Source of the DNA: Bradyrhizobium sp. CCGE-LA001
GTDB lineage: Bacteria; Pseudomonadota; Alphaproteobacteria; Rhizobiales; Xanthobacteraceae
Assembly (NCBI RefSeq): GCF_000296215.2
Contig: NZ_CP013949.1
Coordinates: forward strand, 434,001-498,000
Length of the DNA stretch: 64,000 nt
Direction of reading: 5' to 3'
The position numbers were made by a program, and so were the translations under genes. Positions 60,209-64,000 of this stretch are shown piece after piece. Every line of letters begins with the position of its first letter. Position 1 is the first letter of the stretch. The notes under the pieces are model-generated. The model saw only the letters and a program-made list of their open reading frames with translations. It was not told the DNA's origin and did not search any database.

Positions 60209-61324
60209 TCACGGCAGGCTCAGGAATTCGACCCAGTTCGGCTTCTTGCCGGTGGGATAGGATTTCAGCTTGGTGAGCGCGCCGCTGCTCTGATCAATCG
60301 CGTAGACCGTCATGCCGTCGGAAAGCTCGCCGACCGCGGCGAGGTAGCGCCCGGAGGGATCGATGTTGAAGCCGCGCGGCTGCTTCTCGGTCGGCACGCT
60401 GCCGATCGTGGTCAGCTTGCCGCTGCCTGCATCGATCCTGTAGGCGGCGAGCGTGTTCGTGGTGCGTTCCGAGGCATAGAGGAAGCGCCCGTCCGGGGTG
60501 ATGTGGATGTCGGCGGCCCAGGGCTTGCCAGCAAAGCCCTCCGGCAGTGCGGTGGTGCGCTGGATCTCGGTCCAGACGCCGCTCCTGGCCTCATAACTGA
60601 ACGCGGCCACGTCGCCGTTCAGCTCGTGGACGAGATAGACGAACCTGCCGCTCGGGTGGAATACGAAGTGCCGCGGTCCCGATTTCTCCGGCATCTTGAT
60701 CGCCGGCGGATCGTTCGGCGTGAGCGTGCCCGCAATCGGATCGAACGCGAAGCTCAGCACCTGGTCGGAGCCGAGATTGGTCGCGAACACGAATCGGTTA
60801 TCAGGCGCAGGCAGGAACGCGTGCGCGTTCAGCCCGGTCGCAACTACCTGCTTCGGTTCGGCTGCGACGCCATTTGCCTGAAGCGGATTCAGCGCGACCT
60901 TGTTGCCGCCATAGGACGCGCTGAACAGGAACTTGCCGCTGCGATCGACCGCGATATTGGCCATGCTGTCGGCGAGCGGCCCGTTACCGACATGACTGAG
61001 CCGCCCGGTTTTGGGATCGATCGCAAAACTCACCGCGAGATATGGCTGCGAGCGGATGCCGGCGATCAGCACGCGTTTTTCGGGCGTGATCGCGAGCGGC
61101 GTCGAGGAGCCGGGCTTTTCCACGCCGGGGAACGCAGCCGTCTGGACCGGTGTCATCTCGCCGCTCTCGGCCATCTTGAACACGCTGATCTCGTTGCTGT
61201 CGGCGTTGCCGACATAAGCGAAGGTTTCGGCCATGCCGGCGCGGACTCCAGGAATGAGGGCGAGAAGGGTAAGGGTGGTGGCGATCGCTGTGCGTGATGC
61301 GATGCGCAGGGGCGGTCTCGACAT
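60209..61324 (-). CDS. Secreted lactonase-family beta-propeller protein
   Basis: A 371-residue exported seven-bladed propeller of the 6-phosphogluconolactonase/YncE-like family. The signal peptide includes ASRTAIATTLTLLALIPGVR then AGMA. Repeats typical of the family are SVFKMAESGEMTPVQTA, LSFAFDPIAGTLTPNDPP, GPRHFVFHPSGRFVYLVHEL and AADIHITPDGRFLYASERTT. Some members hydrolyse lactones; most are uncharacterised, so activity is uncertain. The start is ATG 61324, preceded by GGAGGAG at ideal spacing. It acts in the periplasm. Confidence 0.9.
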   Translation of the reverse strand: MSRPPLRIASRTAIATTLTLLALIPGVRAGMAETFAYVGNADSNEISVFKMAESGEMTPVQTAAFPGVEKPGSSTPLAITPEKRVLIAGIRSQPYLAVSFAIDPKTGRLSHVGNGPLADSMANIAVDRSGKFLFSASYGGNKVALNPLQANGVAAEPKQVVATGLNAHAFLPAPDNRFVFATNLGSDQVLSFAFDPIAGTLTPNDPPAIKMPEKSGPRHFVFHPSGRFVYLVHELNGDVAAFSYEARSGVWTEIQRTTALPEGFAGKPWAADIHITPDGRFLYASERTTNTLAAYRIDAGSGKLTTIGSVPTEKQPRGFNIDPSGRYLAAVGELSDGMTVYAIDQSSGALTKLKSYPTGKKPNWVEFLSLP

Positions 61325-61447
61325 GGTCTCCTCCTCGGCGCCAGTGCGGCATTGTCGTTTTGCCGTTGAGGATAGCGGGAGGCGCACCGCCGCACCAAAT
61401 TCCAGTTGGAATTGATCGATGCCGAAATTGTATCGGTCGCTGGATCG

Positions 61448-61585
61448 CTACCGCGCCGCTGTCGTCACGCCGCGGGAGGGCAGATGCGGGCCGGGCGGTT
61501 GGTTGGGCGGACCGAGCACGGACCATACGGCGACTGCGAGCAGGGCGCAGGTCAGGATGGTCCAGGTGATCAATCGTCTGCGCAT
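61448..61585 (-). CDS. Possible 45-residue single-pass membrane peptide
   Basis: The frame reads MRRRLITWTILTCALLAVAV, then WSVLGPPNQPPGPHLPSRGV. It has a basic N-terminus, one hydrophobic helix and a proline-rich tail. Codon use is good from ATG 61585 onward, with a weak GGACGGGG upstream. Upstream in-frame extension to 61822 or 61909 overlaps another small frame on the plus strand. Low-confidence call. Confidence 0.4.
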   Translation of the reverse strand: MRRRLITWTILTCALLAVAVWSVLGPPNQPPGPHLPSRGVTTAAR

Positions 61586-61729
61586 CGGGCCCCGTCCGCC
61601 GGCCGAAATAGAGATGTCCCTGCCGTCATCGTGCACCGCAAACCGCGGCGATCCTATGACCTCGTTCACAGGCGAAGCTGTCTCACGCGCAACTGCGAAA
61701 CCAATGCCGCGCCAGTGCATTGAAGCATC

Positions 61730-61906
61730 ATGCCCAGTGAAAACGATCTCGAAGGCAAGCCCGACATGGGCGGCAAGCATGGCGGTCAGAAAGGCCAGCC
61801 AAAGCCGCCGCCGCGCCCGCATGAGGGTGAGAACGACGCGGACGTCGTGGCAAAGCGCCACACCGGTCAAACCGATCGCGCCGCGCCGCCGACCAAACAA
61901 AAGTAG
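61730..61906 (+). CDS. Possible 58-residue hydrophilic protein
   Basis: The frame reads MPSENDLEGKPDMGGKHGGQ, then KGQPKPPPRPHEGENDADVV and AKRHTGQTDRAAPPTKQK. It is highly charged, probably disordered, and has typical genomic codon use, but lacks a strong ribosome binding site and overlaps antisense frames. Function unknown. Confidence 0.42.
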   Translation: MPSENDLEGKPDMGGKHGGQKGQPKPPPRPHEGENDADVVAKRHTGQTDRAAPPTKQK

Positions 61907-61989
61907 CACTGTAGTCGCGTCGGGAACGGCAGCGTCGCCTTGCCGTTACCTGAATCCGCGGGCGGTAGAGACGAAACGGAGGCTGGCAC

Positions 61990-62112
61990 GTGTTTTGGAT
62001 CTATTGGAACACCGCCTGGTCGCTCATCATCAGCGGCATCATGTTCGCCACCATTGTCAGCCATCCCGACGCCGAAATCGCCGAAGTACGCGCCGCAAAA
62101 CGCCTGATGTAA
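61990..62112 (+). CDS. 40-residue single-pass membrane protein
   Basis: A GTG-initiated frame: VFWIYWNTAWSLIISGIMFA then TIVSHPDAEIAEVRAAKRLM. CGGAGG at 61978-61983 sits 6 bp upstream, an excellent ribosome binding site. The hydrophobic helix occupies most of residues 1-24, followed by a short charged tail. No annotation is known for it. It may be a regulatory or accessory membrane peptide. Confidence 0.65.
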   Translation: MFWIYWNTAWSLIISGIMFATIVSHPDAEIAEVRAAKRLM

Positions 62113-62214
62113 ATTCTTGCGGCGCCGCAAAGCGCGATGAGATCGGGACGATCGTCATCGCGCTTCAGGTCACGATCGGATCACGCTCTCACGTGAGGCG
62201 GACCGGTCCAGCGG

Positions 62215-63171
62215 TCAGTAGTCCCAGAACGCCGGGATCCAACGGAACGAATCGCCGTCCACTGCGACATGTCCAATCGAAGGGAAGGGCATGTGGGTGG
62301 CCACCAGCAATTCGCGGCTCGCGGCCAGCTCGCGCAGGAGACGGACGCGAACGCGCGCGGCCTCTTCGGGATCATGCTCGAAGCCGTTGTGCCAGTCGGG
62401 GTGATCGAATCCGACGGTGAACACGGCATCGCCGGCGAATGTCAGCCGGTCGCCGCCCGATGCCAGGCGGACGATGCTGTGCCCGGGGGTATGGCCGCCG
62501 GTGCGCGTGACCACCACGCCCGGCGCCACCTCATGCTCCTCCTCGAAGGTGCGCAGCTGGTTGTGGTACTCCTTCGCGAACCGCTTGGCAGTCGCCCGCA
62601 GCGCGTCCGGAAATCCCGGCGGCATCGAGACGTGGGAGAAATCGGGGTCCTCCCAGAACTTGACCTCGGCAGCTGCGACGTGGATCCGCAAGTCGGGACG
62701 CAGCCCATCCTTCACCTCGTCGACGAGCAGCCCGCCAATGTGGTCCATGTGCATGTGCGTCAGCACCACGTCGGTCACCGAGCCGAGATCGATGCCAGCG
62801 GCCTCCAGTCGCTTGCTCAGCTGCCCGGCTCGCGGCAGATGCAAGTCCGGATCGGATCCCAGTCCGGCATCGACGAGGATGGTCTGCCCGCCGCTGCGCA
62901 CCACGACCACGTTCAGCGCCCAATCGAACGCGTCCGGCGGCAGGAACATGTCCTTCAGCCAGGCCGCGCGGACCGCCGGGTCGGCGTTGTGGGCCAGCAT
63001 CGCGCCCGGCAGCGTCAGCACGCCGTCGCTAATCACCATGACGTCGATCTCGCCGATCTTCAGCGCATAGCGCGACGGGACCAGCTCTTCGGGGCCCGGT
63101 CTGCTAGACTGTACGGGTTTGTGCAAGTTCATGTTCGTCTTCTCCTGGGTGTTGCGGATCGCCTGATTCAT
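62215..63171 (-). CDS. MBL-fold metallo-hydrolase
   Basis: A 318-residue metallo-beta-lactamase-fold enzyme. The zinc-binding motif HMHMDHIGG is intact, with downstream ligands in GGHTPGHSIV, AGDAVF and THMPFPSIGH. The overall pattern resembles AHL lactonase- or glyoxalase II-like hydrolases, but the substrate cannot be assigned. No secretion signal is obvious. ATG 63171 and ATG 63132 (MNLHKPVQ) both have good ribosome binding sites; the longer one was chosen. Confidence 0.9.
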   Translation of the reverse strand: MNQAIRNTQEKTNMNLHKPVQSSRPGPEELVPSRYALKIGEIDVMVISDGVLTLPGAMLAHNADPAVRAAWLKDMFLPPDAFDWALNVVVVRSGGQTILVDAGLGSDPDLHLPRAGQLSKRLEAAGIDLGSVTDVVLTHMHMDHIGGLLVDEVKDGLRPDLRIHVAAAEVKFWEDPDFSHVSMPPGFPDALRATAKRFAKEYHNQLRTFEEEHEVAPGVVVTRTGGHTPGHSIVRLASGGDRLTFAGDAVFTVGFDHPDWHNGFEHDPEEAARVRVRLLRELAASRELLVATHMPFPSIGHVAVDGDSFRWIPAFWDY

Positions 63172-63207
63172 CTTGGTGCTCCTCTGTTTTGCGCGCTGGT
63201 GGGATGT

Positions 63208-64000
63208 TCAGAGATTGCTGACGTAGCTTGGCTCGGCCGAGTCGAGCGCTCGACCTTCGCGTGATGATCTACCGGATCGGGCTTGCCGCTGCGCCAGAGC
63301 GATTGCCGTCGCTGTAGAGCAATTGCTGCCAAGGCATGCGCCTGAGCATGCGACGGGGTCGATGATCCGTAGCGCGTCGATCTGCTGCGACTGCGCAACG
63401 CGTGCCTGAGCGTATCGGTGCAGCCCGAGCTTCACGGTGACCAACACGGGCACGGCGAACACGAAGAGCAGGGCAACGGCATTGAACGCGGTGTCGAAGG
63501 CGATCACCGTCGACTGGCGGATGAGAGCGCCGTCCAGCAGGCTCGTGGCGGCGCGGCCGGCCAGCGCTTCCATTCCCCTCGCGCTGAGCATCGCGGCCGT
63601 CGAGGCCAATCGTTCGCTGATTGCGGGAACGCCGGCGGTCAGATTGGCGCCGAGCACCGTCAAATTGCCGGCGGTGTGGTGCTCGATCAGGGTCTCGAGG
63701 CCCGCGACGCCGATGAGGCCGCCGAGTTGCCTGCTGGTATTGAAGAGGCCGATGCCGAAGGCGCGGTTGTGTTCGCCCAGGTTGCCGAAGGCGATCAGGG
63801 TGATCGACAGGAACAGAAAGCCGAGTCCGAGGCCGCGCAGGAGGATGGCGGCCATCATGTCATGGGCACCGCTCTCGCTGGTCGAGCCCGACAACATCCA
63901 CATCGCAACCGTGATCATCAGGATGCCAAAGGGCACCGTGGCGACGGGAGCAACGCGGCGGACCTGCATGAGGAAGGCGGCCGCCAGCAGCGTGACGACG
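63208..64000 (-). CDS. MFS transporter (DHA2/EmrB-QacA-like), C-terminal part
   Basis: The visible 264 residues include several membrane helices and extend in frame past the window edge (reading VVTLLAAAFLMQVRRVAPVA at the edge). Features fit 14-helix DHA2 drug exporters: LLRGLGLGFLFLSITLIAFG, RAFGIGLFNTSRQLGGLIGV and LLFVFAVPVLVTVKLG. The tail after the last helix is unusually long and basic/Ser-rich (about 70 residues), which may reflect a frameshift or a lineage-specific extension. It is upstream of, and co-directional with, the MBL-fold hydrolase after 36 bp, so the two may be co-expressed. Confidence 0.85.
   Translation of the reverse strand, partial: VVTLLAAAFLMQVRRVAPVATVPFGILMITVAMWMLSGSTSESGAHDMMAAILLRGLGLGFLFLSITLIAFGNLGEHNRAFGIGLFNTSRQLGGLIGVAGLETLIEHHTAGNLTVLGANLTAGVPAISERLASTAAMLSARGMEALAGRAATSLLDGALIRQSTVIAFDTAFNAVALLFVFAVPVLVTVKLGLHRYAQARVAQSQQIDALRIIDPVACSGACLGSNCSTATAIALAQRQARSGRSSREGRALDSAEPSYVSNL

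Noticed and set aside
61448..61909. 153-codon version of the minus-strand small membrane frame
   Set aside because: Codon quality is poor upstream of ATG 61585, and the extension overlaps a better hydrophilic frame on the other strand; only the short form was listed.

Overview
The window looks like chromosome of a Bradyrhizobium-type alphaproteobacterium (inferred from content only). Support: high GC with strong GC3; the rplU-rpmA ... obgE ... proB-proA neighbourhood; FixJ/NwsB-like regulators; a perfect FixK/FNR box; many small conserved-hypothetical genes; and dispersed imperfect palindromes of the kind that litter Bradyrhizobium intergenic DNA. There are no rRNA genes, CRISPR arrays, recognisable transposases or phage genes. 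One tRNA (tRNA-Ser, anticodon CGA) is present.

Layout. 0-10 kb, housekeeping core on the minus strand: proA (cut by the window edge), proB, obgE, a MaoC-like dehydratase, a GNAT acetyltransferase, rpmA and rplU. It is interrupted by a ParD antitoxin with a frameshifted ParE between proB and proA, and by a Bug/TctC-type binding protein plus a formylglycine-type sulfatase between obgE and proB. 10-26 kb, accessory metabolism: an unusually ordered ROK-family protein, a frameshifted alpha/beta hydrolase, tRNA-Ser, a three-subunit molybdenum hydroxylase operon with its MarR regulator, a truncated LysR copy beside a zinc-ribbon gene, a full LysR divergent from an aldo/keto reductase, a DUF2157/GDYXXLXY membrane pair, and a MocR regulator divergent from a DMT exporter. 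26-45 kb, a signalling-rich block: a degenerate REC-EAL protein, a HisKA-like/LuxR fusion, an Hpt protein, a Crp/Fnr regulator, a frameshifted receiver, a chemotaxis operon (hybrid cheA, cheW, cheY, cheR, a PilZ-like gene), two further response regulators and a large PAS-rich hybrid histidine kinase overlapping a receiver gene. 45-51 kb: a GntR regulator faces an operon encoding a NitT/TauT-like ABC transporter, an arabinonate-dehydratase-like IlvD/Edd enzyme and an RraA-like aldolase across a 26-bp perfect palindrome; this reads as a substrate-induced sugar-acid uptake and degradation unit. 51-64 kb: oligopeptidase B, a PLP aminotransferase, a secreted nuclease-like protein, a large protein of unknown function, a caspase-fold protein lacking both catalytic residues, a membrane-fusion-type adaptor, a lactonase-type beta-propeller, several very small proteins, an MBL-fold hydrolase and the C-terminal part of an MFS exporter.

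The best candidates for something undescribed are: (1) the ROK protein whose C-terminal subdomain motif precedes the ATP-binding motif, suggesting circular permutation; (2) a recurring theme of signalling and enzyme folds with lost catalytic residues (REC-EAL, HisKA-LuxR, caspase); (3) the GntR-ABC-dehydratase-aldolase operon; and (4) an orphan FixK box in a gap that could drive a small RNA. Three genes carry single-base frameshifts that are either real decay or sequence errors.
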